The notes beneath the pieces were generated by a model. It saw nothing but the letters and a program-made list of their open reading frames with translations, had not been told where the DNA came from and did no database searches. Positions 36,179 to 45,144 of a DNA stretch of 59,338 nt are shown here, one piece after another. The DNA is taken from NCBI GenBank assembly GCA_026225475.1, contig JAMFSU010000006.1:1-59338 (forward strand). Direction: 5' to 3'. Numbering within the stretch: position 1 is the stretch's first letter; the number at the start of each line of letters is the position of its first letter. The DNA is from Duganella sp. (lineage in GTDB: Bacteria; Pseudomonadota; Gammaproteobacteria; Burkholderiales; Burkholderiaceae_D). The position numbers and the translations under genes were made by a program.

Positions 36179-37546
36179 TCAAGACGCCGGCGCGCGCAAT
36201 GTGCGTCGTTGAATCATCCGTAAATACCACAGCAGGCAGATTGCAACCAGGCCGAGACTGATGCTGTTGCCGAGCCAGAAACCGGCGGCACCGTGTAACC
36301 ACTGCGGTGACCAGCCAAATGGATCGAGTCCGAGTACGTAGCCACCACCGATGCCGACACCCCATAGTGCAACTGCATAGATGACGGTGGGAATCACCGC
36401 GATCTTGTACGCGCGCAGGACAAATGCAGTGGTCACCTGCAGCGAATCGAACAACTGGTAAAACGCAATGAACAGAAACAGCGGCATGGCCGAGGCAATA
36501 ATGACCTCGTTCGGTGTATAGGCGCGAATGATGTCGGCACGTGCAAACCAGACGATCACGCCGATCAATACCGACAACAGCGCCGACAAGCGTATGCCGG
36601 CACGCGCCACGCGTTTGGCCGCTTGCCAATCAGCAGCGCCGATTGCCTGCGCCACCAGTGTGCCGGTGGCATTGGCCAGTGACAGCGGCAGCATGTACAG
36701 CACAGTACCAACGTTGGCAGTGATTTGGTGCCCGGCGACAGCGACGGCACCAAGACGAGCGAGGAAAATCGCCATCAGCGTAAACGCGGTCACTTCAATG
36801 AAGTAACTCAATCCCATTGGAATACCCAGCTTGAGCAGGTTGCGTTGCGCTACCCATTGCGGCTTGACGAAACCGTGGCCGAATACGCGCAGTTCACGGT
36901 AGATGGGGGCCTTGCGCACCAGCAGCCAGCCGGTCGCCAGCATCAGCCATGCAATCAGGCTGGTGGCGATGGCGCAACCGGGGCCGCCGAACGCCGGAAT
37001 ACCGAGGCCGCCGAAGATGAACCAGGCATTGAAGGGAATTTTCAGCAACAGTGCGCCGATCTGGATTGCCATGACCATCTTGGGGCGGGCAATGGCGGTG
37101 TTGAGTGCGGCATACACGCGAAAGCCCAGTGTTGCCGGCAGTGCCAGCGCTTCGATGCGCAAATAGAGCGTGGCTTTTTCGGCCAGCTCTGGCGGCGCCT
37201 GCGCCAACGACAGGATGAGCGGCGCAAAGAACAGCACCAGCGCGCCGATGCAGCTCAGGAAGAAGGCCAGCCACAAGCCTTGTTTTACCTCTGCACCGAT
37301 GTCATGCAGACGGCGCGCGCCATACAATTGGCCAATAATCGGCAACAGAGCTTGCAGAACGCCAGACAAGCCGACGAATACGCTGACGTAAATGGCCACG
37401 CCCAACGCCAGTGCTGCCAGATCCATGGCTGAAAAGCGCGACACCATGGCGGTATCGATCACGCCATTGGCGATCAGCGCCAACTGGCCGATCAAGATGG
37501 GCCAGGCCAGTGAGGCAATACGGAGAGTGTGGAAGCGTTGATTCAT
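36179..37546 (-). CDS. MATE family efflux protein
   Basis: This is a 455-residue inner-membrane protein with twelve hydrophobic segments. The N-terminal half begins ASLAWPILIGQLALIANGVIDTAMVSRFSAMDLAALALG. The repeated second half has GIPMGLSYFIEVTAFTLMAIFLARLGAVAVAGHQI and VAQAIGAADWQAAKRVARAG. These are hallmarks of NorM-type MATE transporters, which export cationic drugs and dyes with Na+ or H+. The substrate is unknown. It lies downstream of the GT39-like gene on the minus strand, separated by 114 bases with a hairpin, and is convergent with the MHYT gene. Confidence 0.93.
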   Translation of the reverse strand: MNQRFHTLRIASLAWPILIGQLALIANGVIDTAMVSRFSAMDLAALALGVAIYVSVFVGLSGVLQALLPIIGQLYGARRLHDIGAEVKQGLWLAFFLSCIGALVLFFAPLILSLAQAPPELAEKATLYLRIEALALPATLGFRVYAALNTAIARPKMVMAIQIGALLLKIPFNAWFIFGGLGIPAFGGPGCAIATSLIAWLMLATGWLLVRKAPIYRELRVFGHGFVKPQWVAQRNLLKLGIPMGLSYFIEVTAFTLMAIFLARLGAVAVAGHQITANVGTVLYMLPLSLANATGTLVAQAIGAADWQAAKRVARAGIRLSALLSVLIGVIVWFARADIIRAYTPNEVIIASAMPLFLFIAFYQLFDSLQVTTAFVLRAYKIAVIPTVIYAVALWGVGIGGGYVLGLDPFGWSPQWLHGAAGFWLGNSISLGLVAICLLWYLRMIQRRTLRAPAS

Positions 37547-37607
37547 CGAACTGAGTAAGACCTGGCAACGTCGGCGGCGTTGTCAGAATGCTGTGTGCTG
37601 TAATGAA

Positions 37608-37643
37608 TGCCTTGCCAGCGCCGTGATGACGGCGGCGGCAAGG
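37608..37643. repeat. GC-rich inverted repeat between GT39-like and MATE genes
   Basis: CCTTGCC and GGCAAGG arms enclose a further GCCGT/ACGGC pairing. It has no T-run. It may weaken read-through from the GT39-like gene into the MATE gene. Confidence 0.35.
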
Positions 37644-37659
37644 GCTTGATTGCAATCGC

Positions 37660-39378
37660 TTAGTTGCCAATACGTCGATACAGGCGGAAACGTTCGTCGC
37701 GATCGGATGGTCGGCGGCCTTCCCAGAGTAGTTGCCATGTGCCATCGTACTGGCGCAACATCAGCTCGGCGTTTTGATTATCGATATTGTCTTGCAACAG
37801 CAGGAAATCGCAGCGCATGTCGGGTCTATCTTCAAAGCGGACATTGCCAAAATAGGCAAAAGAAGCGCGCTGGGCCGGTCCGACGTTCGATTTCACACAT
37901 TGCTTGACGGCCGCCATTTTTTCTTCGATCTGTCGCGCCACGCCAGCATAGCTTTTGCCGTAGTTGATCCAGGGTAGCCACAAGGTCATCAGCAGCACCC
38001 AGCACAGGATCACGCCGCCGGAAGATAGCACCACGGCCCGCCACAGGACCGAAGGGCGGCGCGAGATGCGCCAGTGCACCAACAAGATCCAGAAGATGCT
38101 GGTCAATATGGCAATCACCAGCGCAATCATGGAAAAACCTGGCTTATAGCCCGGTGCCAGCTTGTAGGCGTTTTTGGCGATCTGCGCCGGCCAGCCGGTT
38201 TCCTTGGCAATCCAGCCGATCCAGATAAATGCCGCGCAAGTGGTCAGAGTCATCACTGAGAACCAGTCGACGGCATTGATGGCGCCGCGTTTCATGGTCG
38301 GCAGGCCGAATGCGGCAAGTATCGCCAGCGCCGGCAGCAGCGGCAGCAGCATGGCTTCTTCACTGTGCACATTGATCAGCACCAGCAGCGTCAGTGGAAT
38401 GAAGAAGGCCAGCGGCAACGAGATATGCAAGGAATGCGGCTGGCGGCGCCAGGCGTAGATAGCCCATCCGGCGAACGGCCAGGCCGGCCAGGCGAACCAG
38501 ACGCCGTATTTGACGAAGAATTTGAATGATGCCAGCGTCGGCCAATTGATCTGGTAGTTGTTCCAGCTGATCCAGGTATCGAACTGGGCCGCCGCTTCCG
38601 GCAGTACCGAGCGGGTCGCCAGCACCCAAATGGCACAGATCGCCAGCGCTGCCGGCAAGCTCAGGCCCAGCAGTGACTTGAATACGGGCCGGTAGTGCAG
38701 GATGGCCAGCACGATCAGGCCAATCATCAAGCCGGCCGGCAGCAGCCAGCCATGCGTGAGCACCAGCAATCCCAATACACCGCCGAGGGCTAGCGCTTGA
38801 TGCGGTTTGTTGCTGTCGAATACCCGTACAGCGCTATAGAGCGCATAGCTCACCAGCGCAATCTGCATGGTTTTGGCGCTGGTTTCATGGCTGTGTAGCA
38901 GCAGGCCAAGGAAGCCGAGATAAATCAGGAATGCGCCATCTGCCAGCGTGCGACCAAAATCCCCCGGCTCCGGCTGGCCGCCAAACGCCAGCTTGAGCGG
39001 TTGTGCTTCGCTGCGGCGGCCCAGCAGATAGGTGGCGTACCAGATTGACAGCGAACCGACCAGGAAGCAGGCGACAGTAGACAGGCGCGCTGCCAGCGGA
39101 TCACTCAACAGGCCGCCAAACAGTTTGATGCATAGAGCGCCGAACCAGAATGCCAGCGGGCTTTCGGACGGCATGGCCAGGCCAGCAATATTGGGCGCCA
39201 GCCAGTCGTGCAGGTTGCCATGCGCCATGGTCCACATGATGCCGAAACTGGCCGCGTCATCGTTTTTCCAGGGATCGCGGCCAATCAGGCCGGGCAGGAT
39301 ATACAACAGACCAAGTGCAAACAAGGCCCAGCGAGGTAGCGCATTGGTCGCGGCGGCAGGGAGGCGGACGGGCTTCAT
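37660..39378 (-). CDS. GT39/ArnT-like membrane glycosyltransferase
   Basis: This is a 572-residue protein with about eleven membrane segments and a soluble C-terminal domain of ~110 residues. The N-terminal loop RDPWKNDDAASFGIMW carries the acidic pair expected in the first periplasmic loop of GT-C glycosyltransferases (ArnT/PMT type). It is followed by the SESPLAFWFGA segment that replaces the KPPL motif. The family uses undecaprenyl-phosphate-linked sugars to modify lipid A or other envelope molecules. No arn genes flank it, so the acceptor is unknown. The ATG at 39378 is used rather than the TTG one codon earlier. Confidence 0.8.
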   Translation of the reverse strand: MKPVRLPAAATNALPRWALFALGLLYILPGLIGRDPWKNDDAASFGIMWTMAHGNLHDWLAPNIAGLAMPSESPLAFWFGALCIKLFGGLLSDPLAARLSTVACFLVGSLSIWYATYLLGRRSEAQPLKLAFGGQPEPGDFGRTLADGAFLIYLGFLGLLLHSHETSAKTMQIALVSYALYSAVRVFDSNKPHQALALGGVLGLLVLTHGWLLPAGLMIGLIVLAILHYRPVFKSLLGLSLPAALAICAIWVLATRSVLPEAAAQFDTWISWNNYQINWPTLASFKFFVKYGVWFAWPAWPFAGWAIYAWRRQPHSLHISLPLAFFIPLTLLVLINVHSEEAMLLPLLPALAILAAFGLPTMKRGAINAVDWFSVMTLTTCAAFIWIGWIAKETGWPAQIAKNAYKLAPGYKPGFSMIALVIAILTSIFWILLVHWRISRRPSVLWRAVVLSSGGVILCWVLLMTLWLPWINYGKSYAGVARQIEEKMAAVKQCVKSNVGPAQRASFAYFGNVRFEDRPDMRCDFLLLQDNIDNQNAELMLRQYDGTWQLLWEGRRPSDRDERFRLYRRIGN

Positions 39379-39652
39379 CAAGGTGTAGATGCTCTTGTTA
39401 TGCTTGGAATCCGTTTGCGCAGTGCTGGCGACGGCGGATTCGCGATGTTAATGACAGAAACGCGGAAATTGGCATGCCAAGCCGGATGCACTTTTTGAGT
39501 GCGGAAGCCAACTTCGGTAGTGCAAGGCGTTATTGTGCAGCAAAATTCAGTAAAAAGTTGTCCGCGCCTGCAACACTGACACCGCCATCGGCTTTTACCG
39601 CGCGTGCATTGATGCAGATGAGACAGTTCGGCAACATAAGTTGCTGAAAAAC
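39379..39652. other. Gap between GT39-like gene and the rpmE2 terminator
   Basis: No gene or clear regulatory element is recognised here. It must hold the promoter of the GT39-like gene, but no convincing boxes stand out. Confidence 0.4.
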
Positions 39653-39682
39653 AAAAAAGGCAGCCTGAGCTGCCTTTTTTGT
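39653..39682 (-). terminator. Intrinsic terminator of rpmE2
   Basis: On the minus strand, GGCAGC pairs with GCTGCC around a short loop and is followed by TTTTTTG. A-run and T-run on opposite sides make it usable in both directions. Confidence 0.8.
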
Positions 39683-39695
39683 GATCGCGGACAGA

Positions 39696-39965
39696 TTACT
39701 CTGCAGCGATTTGCGTCTTGGAGCCGACGGTACCGAATTTTTGGCGGAATTTCTCGACGCGACCTGCGGTATCGACAATCTTGTGCTTGCCGGTGTAGAA
39801 CGGGTGCGATTCCGAGGAAACTTCGATCTTCACGAGTGGGTATTCCTTGCCTTCGAATTCAGCCTTTTCGCGTGTGCCGATAGTCGAGCGGGTGATGAAC
39901 TTGAAGTCGTTCGAAACGTCGTGGAACAACACTTCGCGGTAATCTGGGTGAATGCCTTGTTTCAT
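39696..39965 (-). CDS. rpmE2: 50S ribosomal protein L31 type B
   Basis: This is a ribosomal large-subunit protein of 89 residues from the ATG at 39965 ([20 protein letters not shown]). The type B features are clear: no cysteines in place of the CxxC zinc site of type A, the extra internal segment, [31 protein letters not shown], and the C-terminal tail. Zinc-free L31 allows ribosomes to work under zinc limitation. Here it may be the housekeeping copy. A frame to 40001 is longer by 12 codons but atypical. Confidence 0.95.
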   Translation of the reverse strand: MKQGIHPDYREVLFHDVSNDFKFITRSTIGTREKAEFEGKEYPLVKIEVSSESHPFYTGKHKIVDTAGRVEKFRQKFGTVGSKTQIAAE

Positions 39966-40176
39966 TTTTTGCCTTAGAAAATTAAGGTAGCCAATCGTCA
40001 CTTCGTCGGTCGTCTTGCCTCTTGACCCGATTGTCGATCACTTGCCGATGGTGAAAAGTCAGAAATTATACAATGAAATCATGGGTTTGCGTCAACTGAA
40101 CTGACTTGCCTGGCAGCTGCTTGTTGTTTTGTTAATACTTTGCGTGGCAAGGGCGGCAATCCAGGGGCGGCAGACG

Positions 40177-40206
40177 TAAAAAATCCGGCATGTCGCCAGG
40201 CCGGAT
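40177..40206 (-). terminator. Intrinsic terminator of rho
   Basis: On the minus strand, ATCCGGC and GCCGGAT form a stem followed by TTTTTTAC. A second perfect hairpin (CCCGCCAG/CTGGCGGG, 40213-40230) lies between it and the rho stop at 40248. Confidence 0.8.
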
Positions 40207-40247
40207 GATGGTACCCGCCAGTGCTGGCGGGCACAGCGCAAGGGAGT

Positions 40248-41510
40248 CTAGCTGCCGCGACGCATCATGTCGAAGAATTCGGCATTGTTCTTGGTGGACT
40301 TCATCTTGTCGAGGATGAATTCCATCGCTTCGATTTCATCCATGTCGTACATCAGCTTGCGCAAGACCCAGATTTTTTGCAGTTGGTCTGGCTTGATCAG
40401 CAATTCTTCACGACGGGTACCCGATTTGCTCAGGTTGATCGAAGGATAAACGCGTTTTTCGGCCAGACGGCGTTCCAGGTGCACTTCCATATTACCGGTA
40501 CCTTTGAATTCTTCAAAGATCACGTCGTCCATACGGCTGCCGGTTTCGATCAGTGCGGTGGCGATGATGGTCAGCGAACCGCCTTCTTCGATGTTACGGG
40601 CAGCACCGAAGAAACGCTTAGGGCGTTGCAGCGCGTTGGCGTCCACACCACCGGTCAAGACCTTGCCGGAAGCTGGAATCACTGTATTGTAGGCACGTGC
40701 CAGACGGGTGATCGAGTCCAGCAAGATAACCACGTCCTTCTTCATTTCCACCAGGCGCTTGGCTTTTTCGAGCACCATTTCGGCGACCTGGACGTGGCGT
40801 GTGGCGGGTTCGTCGAAGGTCGACGCCACCACTTCACCGCGCACCGAACGCTGCATTTCTGTCACTTCTTCTGGACGCTCGTCAATCAGCAGCACGATCA
40901 TCACAGCTTCTGGATGGTTGGTGGTGATCGCATGGGCGATATGCTGCAGCATGACCGATTTACCCGACTTCGGCGATGCCACCAGCAGGCCGCGCTGGCC
41001 TTTGCCGATAGGGGCGATCAGATCGATGATGCGACCGGTGATGTTTTCTTCGCCGCGCATGTCGCGTTCGAGTTGCAGCAGCTTGTTCGGGTGCAGCGGG
41101 GTCAGGTTTTCAAACAAGATACGGTGCTTGGAAGCTTCCGGCGCTTCGCCGTTGACCTTGTCGACCTTGACCAGCGCAAAGTAGCGCTCGCCGTCTTTTG
41201 GAGTGCGCACTTCGCCTTCAATTGAATCACCGGTGTGGAGATTGAAGCGGCGGATTTGCGAGGGCGAGATATAAATGTCGTCGGTGGACGCCATGTAACT
41301 GGCGTCGGGCGAGCGCAGAAAGCCAAAGCCGTCAGGCAGGACTTCCAGGGCGCCATCGCCAAAAATCTGTTCTCCTGATTTTGCGCGCTTCTTGAGGATC
41401 GCGAACATCAGTTCTTGTTTGCGCAGGCGCGCTGCGTTATCGATGTCCAGGCTGATTGCCATTTCGAGCAATGCGGAGACGTGTAACGCCTTCAATTCTG
41501 ATAAGTGCAT
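40248..41510 (-). CDS. rho: Transcription termination factor Rho
   Basis: Rho is a hexameric RNA helicase that ends transcription at unstructured C-rich RNA. The 420-residue protein starts [18 protein letters not shown], the family N-terminus. The RNA-binding OSB domain (~50-120) has [13 protein letters not shown] and [13 protein letters not shown]. The ATPase core has Walker A SPKSGKS, Walker [17 protein letters not shown], the Q-loop, and the R-loop [17 protein letters not shown]. The C-terminus FFDMMRRGS is typical. It lies downstream of trxA on the minus strand, as in many proteobacteria, but a strong terminator separates them. Confidence 0.98.
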   Translation of the reverse strand: MHLSELKALHVSALLEMAISLDIDNAARLRKQELMFAILKKRAKSGEQIFGDGALEVLPDGFGFLRSPDASYMASTDDIYISPSQIRRFNLHTGDSIEGEVRTPKDGERYFALVKVDKVNGEAPEASKHRILFENLTPLHPNKLLQLERDMRGEENITGRIIDLIAPIGKGQRGLLVASPKSGKSVMLQHIAHAITTNHPEAVMIVLLIDERPEEVTEMQRSVRGEVVASTFDEPATRHVQVAEMVLEKAKRLVEMKKDVVILLDSITRLARAYNTVIPASGKVLTGGVDANALQRPKRFFGAARNIEEGGSLTIIATALIETGSRMDDVIFEEFKGTGNMEVHLERRLAEKRVYPSINLSKSGTRREELLIKPDQLQKIWVLRKLMYDMDEIEAMEFILDKMKSTKNNAEFFDMMRRGS

Positions 41511-41520
41511 ATGAGTGTCC

Positions 41521-41580
41521 CGAGATGGGAATGTAAAAGGTGGGGGAGGGGGGTGAGGTGGTGTGTTAAAAACAAAAAAC
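41521..41580 (-). promoter_or_regulatory. C-rich, G-poor rho leader (possible autoregulatory rut site)
   Basis: On the minus strand this 60-base stretch directly ahead of rho is almost free of G and full of C (blocks ACACACCACC and TCACCCCCC, then CTCCCCCACC). That is the composition Rho binds. In E. coli rho is autoregulated by termination in its leader, so this is a likely counterpart. Confidence 0.5.
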
Positions 41581-41670
41581 GAAGCTTACTGTGGACCGTG
41601 AATGTTTGAGTCAGGCTTGCCAATAAGACTTGCGATACTAACTACAGGACAAATGCCAATCAGAAAACCA

Positions 41671-41701
41671 CGAGGCGGTGTTGCGAGCGCAACACCGCCT
41701 C
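41671..41701 (-). terminator. Intrinsic terminator of trxA
   Basis: Perfect 14-bp arms (41672-41685 and 41688-41701, GAGGCGGTGTTGCG) are followed on the minus strand by GTGGTTTTC. It lies five bases after the trxA stop. Confidence 0.8.
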
Positions 41702-41706
41702 TGGCA

Positions 41707-42033
41707 TCAGATGTTGCTGTCGATGAACGAGGTCAATTGACCCTTAGCCAACGCGCCCACTTTTTGGGCAGCGGCGACGCCGTTCTTGAACAGGATCAGT
41801 GTAGGAATACCACGGATGCCGAACTTGGCTGGAATGCTTTGGTTGGAATCGACATCAAGCTTGGCGATTTGCAGCTTGCCGTCGTATTCCTTGGCGATTT
41901 CTTCCAGGATCGGTGCGATCGCTTTGCAAGGTCCGCACCACTCAGCCCAGAAGTCCACCAGGACTGGCTTATCGGATTTCAACACGTCAGCTTCAAAAGA
42001 AGCATCGGAGATATGTTTGATGTTTTCGCTCAT
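41707..42033 (-). CDS. trxA: Thioredoxin 1
   Basis: This is a general cytoplasmic disulfide reductase. The 108-residue protein has the classical fold and active site [10 protein letters not shown], the buried Asp preceding it (VLVDFWAEW), the cis-Pro motif [11 protein letters not shown] and the C-terminal LTSFID helix. The ATG at 42033 follows GAGGA at eight bases; a TTG two codons upstream is ignored. It carries its own promoter and terminator. Confidence 0.97.
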   Translation of the reverse strand: MSENIKHISDASFEADVLKSDKPVLVDFWAEWCGPCKAIAPILEEIAKEYDGKLQIAKLDVDSNQSIPAKFGIRGIPTLILFKNGVAAAQKVGALAKGQLTSFIDSNI

Positions 42034-42070
42034 GGTCAATCCTCGATATGAGGGGATAGTGAAAAGGTGT

Positions 42071-42099
42071 CAATTAGCGCCGGAGGAATAAACCGTCAA
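42071..42099 (-). promoter_or_regulatory. Promoter of trxA
   Basis: On the minus strand TTGACG (42099-42094), 17 bases, and TAATTG (42076-42071) form a plausible sigma-70 promoter 38 bases before the trxA start. Confidence 0.5.
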
Positions 42100-42414
42100 T
42101 CTGGCGTATGCCATCAACGCTCCTGTAGTGCATTGGTGCTCACTGCAGATGGAGTCGTTGCGCTCTAATTCAAGTTGTTTTGAAGGGCGGCAACGGCTAG
42201 TCGGCGGGGTACGGAAGCAATCATAACCCATTTTTGGGAAAAGTGCGTTTGCTATGCGCCATGCAGCCCGTCCAAGGCCGCTGGCGGCTTGCCGGTAGAT
42301 GTCTGGTCACCACAAACGAGGCCGCCAGTGGCTTACAATGCGGCGTTGGAGTGGTTGGCGATAGATTCTGACAATTCCTTTGATTAATATATTTTTGCGA
42401 TTGTTCGCCTGCTC
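42100..42414. other. Gap between trxA promoter and addB
   Basis: No coding sequence is seen. An imperfect inverted repeat, GCCGCTGGCGGC (42277-42288) against GCCGCCAGTGGC (42321-42332), is the only structure; its role is unknown. The A+T-rich last 50 bases may hold the addB promoter. Confidence 0.4.
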
Positions 42415-45144
42415 ATGCTGCATTCCCCCTTGTTGATCAGTCCTTCAGCCGACTTTTGGCAACATGCTGCTGCCGCCTTGCTGGACGGTGATGGTGTGCT
42501 GGCGCAGCAACTGCAGGCCGGATCACGCGATTTTTCCGCCGTTCAGGTGGTGGTGCCGGCGTTTTCCCATGCCCAGCACTGGCGTGCCGGTCTGGCGCAG
42601 GTGCTGGGGCAACTGAGTCCCGGTGCCTTCATTGCGCCACGCATCAACACCATGGCTGGCTGGCTGGCATTGCAAGCGCCCGAGCCGGTACTTGATGATA
42701 GTCAGCGCCTGATGCAGTTGTATGCACAATTACGCCAGCACGGCTGGCTCAAGAAAATGTTCTCGGCGCGCCGCAATACCGATTTGTTGCCGTTGGCACA
42801 GACGCTGCTGGCGCTCTCCGACGAGTTGACGCAAGCCTTGTTGCCCGCCATGGAGGCAGCGCCGGATGATGCCGATGCGCGTTGGCAGGCAGCGCTGGCG
42901 CAATTGTCACCGGGCGCGCGCAGCATGCTCTCGGACGAGGCGCAACTGGTCTGGTCGATCTGGAAGACGCAACTCGATGGCGACGACAAGCATGCGCGAC
43001 GTTTTGCTCGCATGCTGGCATTGGCCAATGTCGATGCCAAGCCGTCGCGCTTGCTAGCGCCATTGATCTGGATCAGCCCAGTAGGGCCTGAGCCGATGGA
43101 GCAGGCATTTTTGCAGGCTTATGGCGCGCAGGCGTCAGTGCAAGCGGTGACGCTGGATTGGCGCGGCCCTGATATCGACTTGCTGTATCAGACTGCCTGG
43201 CCGGAATTGTGCGAGTCACCACTGCCGCCGGCGCCGGATGACTTGTTTGTACCTGCAATGGCAGCGCCGACGCTGTTGTTGAGTCCAGCCGGCAGCATGG
43301 AAGACGCCGCCCAGCAAAGCGCGCAAATCGTGCTTGACTGGCTGCAACAAGGTAAGCAAAACATCGCCATCGTGGCACAGGATCGCGTCAGCGCTCGTCG
43401 TTTGCGTGCATTGCTGGAGCGTGCGGAGGTGGCAGTGGCCGACGAGACCGGCTGGAAGCTGTCGACCACGCGTGCCGCCGCCGCACTGGCAGCATGGTGC
43501 GATGTGGTGAGTTCGCGAGGCGAAACCACGGCGTTATTGGATTTGCTGAAGTCTCCCTTTATTTTCACTGGTATGGCCGACAAGGCTGCTACCGTCATGC
43601 ATGTTGAGTGGCAATTGCGGCGCAAAAACATCGTCGGCGAGTGGCGCAGCATTCTGGCACCGTTTGACGCCGGGTCCAGCGCTGCGCTCTGTCTACAGGC
43701 GATCGCGCGTCAGGCGGTGCTGTGCGATGGCCGCAAAAGCTTGAGTGGCTGGCGCGAGATTGTCCAACAATTGCTTGATACGCTCGACATGCGCGCTGCC
43801 TTTGAGCAGGATACGGCGGGTCTGCAAGCCTTACAGTTGCTCGACGCATTGGGCGAGCCAACGGGCGGAGATGCCGGGGAATTGTTTTCCTTTTCCGAAT
43901 GGCGCGCCTTGCTGGAGCTGCAACTGGATGCAGTGACCTTCATGCCGCCGATCAGCGACCGGCGCGTGTTGATGTTGCCGCTCAATGGCGCGCGTTTGCG
44001 TCATTTCGATGCGGTACTGGTCATCGGTGCTGATGCCGAGCACTTGCCATCGCAGCCGCAGGAAACCCTGTTTTTTTCCAATGCAGTACGGCACGAACTG
44101 GGTTTGCCGACGCGCCAGAGCAGGCAACGCCAGCAATTGCGTGATCTGACCGAATTATTGTCTAGTAACCGCGAAGTGGTGTTGAGCTGGCAGACGCACA
44201 AGGATGGCGAGCCAAATCCAATTAGTCCGTGGCTTGAGCGCCTGCAACTATGCCTCGACAAAGCTGGCATGGCACCCTTGGGCAAGGTGCGACGGGCCTT
44301 GCCGATGCATGACTTGACGGTCACCGTCTCGGTGATGCCGACCCCGGTCGCACCCACGTTGTTGCCGGAGAAATTATCGGCCAGTGCCTACAACAGCTTC
44401 GTCGCATGCCCCTACCAGTTCTTTGCCCTGCGCATGCTGCGTGTGAGCGTCATGGATGAGTTATCGGATATGCCAGAAAAACGCGACTACGGTGGCTGGC
44501 TGCATGCCATTCTGATGACCTATCACGAAACAGTGCGCGATCATAAGACGCCGCTGGCGCAACGGGCCGACTTGCTGGCGACAATTTCGGATCAAGTCTT
44601 CGGTGCCGCGATTGAGCAGCAGCCGGTTGCGCTCGGCTATGCCGCACGCTGGCAAAAAGTCATGCCGGCGTACTTGGTCTGGGCCAATGAACGCGAAGCG
44701 CAAGGTTGGTATTTTGCGGTCGGCGAAGAGGCCATGCAGCAAAGCCTGAGCTGGCCCGGCGGCGGCATCGAATTGCAGGGACGGATCGACCGTATCGATC
44801 AAAGCAGCGACGGTGCGCGCGCCGTACTGGACTACAAGACGCGACCATTGCCATCGTTGGTGACCAAGCTCAAGGATGCCGAAGATCATCAATTGCCGTT
44901 CTATGGACTGCTGGCGGCGCAACAACTACAGGCGGCCCATTACGTGGCGTTGGAAACCTTCAAAGACAAAACCGGCGATGTCGCCGCGCCTGATTTTGAA
45001 CGGCGTCAACAAGACCTGCAGCAGCAGATCGTGACCGTCATGCAAGCAGTGCAGCAGGGCGCGCCGTTACCGGCTAATGGCATTGAAGCGGTGTGTCAAT
45101 ATTGTGAAGTGCGTGGCTTGTGCCGCAAGGGAGTGTGGCAATGA
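42415..45144 (+). CDS. addB: AddB-type helicase-nuclease subunit (PD-(D/E)XK, Fe-S)
   Basis: This is a 909-residue partner of AddA in double-strand break processing (the RecBCD-equivalent complex). The first ~600 residues have a degenerate UvrD-like fold with no clear Walker A. The C-terminal ~280 residues form a RecB-family nuclease: SAYNSFVACPYQFFALRML, then GRIDRIDQSSDGARAVLDYKT with the catalytic D and K. The Fe-S cluster cysteines are the first Cys of ACPYQF and CQYCEVRGLC at the extreme C-terminus. Its stop overlaps the addA start as ATGA, so translation is coupled. The subunit is called AddB rather than RecC by the nuclease and cysteine pattern. Confidence 0.88.
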   Translation: MLHSPLLISPSADFWQHAAAALLDGDGVLAQQLQAGSRDFSAVQVVVPAFSHAQHWRAGLAQVLGQLSPGAFIAPRINTMAGWLALQAPEPVLDDSQRLMQLYAQLRQHGWLKKMFSARRNTDLLPLAQTLLALSDELTQALLPAMEAAPDDADARWQAALAQLSPGARSMLSDEAQLVWSIWKTQLDGDDKHARRFARMLALANVDAKPSRLLAPLIWISPVGPEPMEQAFLQAYGAQASVQAVTLDWRGPDIDLLYQTAWPELCESPLPPAPDDLFVPAMAAPTLLLSPAGSMEDAAQQSAQIVLDWLQQGKQNIAIVAQDRVSARRLRALLERAEVAVADETGWKLSTTRAAAALAAWCDVVSSRGETTALLDLLKSPFIFTGMADKAATVMHVEWQLRRKNIVGEWRSILAPFDAGSSAALCLQAIARQAVLCDGRKSLSGWREIVQQLLDTLDMRAAFEQDTAGLQALQLLDALGEPTGGDAGELFSFSEWRALLELQLDAVTFMPPISDRRVLMLPLNGARLRHFDAVLVIGADAEHLPSQPQETLFFSNAVRHELGLPTRQSRQRQQLRDLTELLSSNREVVLSWQTHKDGEPNPISPWLERLQLCLDKAGMAPLGKVRRALPMHDLTVTVSVMPTPVAPTLLPEKLSASAYNSFVACPYQFFALRMLRVSVMDELSDMPEKRDYGGWLHAILMTYHETVRDHKTPLAQRADLLATISDQVFGAAIEQQPVALGYAARWQKVMPAYLVWANEREAQGWYFAVGEEAMQQSLSWPGGGIELQGRIDRIDQSSDGARAVLDYKTRPLPSLVTKLKDAEDHQLPFYGLLAAQQLQAAHYVALETFKDKTGDVAAPDFERRQQDLQQQIVTVMQAVQQGAPLPANGIEAVCQYCEVRGLCRKGVWQ

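Noticed and set aside
42277..42332. GC-rich inverted repeat upstream of addB considered as a terminator or operator
   Set aside because: The arms are 32 bases apart with a mismatch and no T-run; no gene ends there, so no role is claimed.
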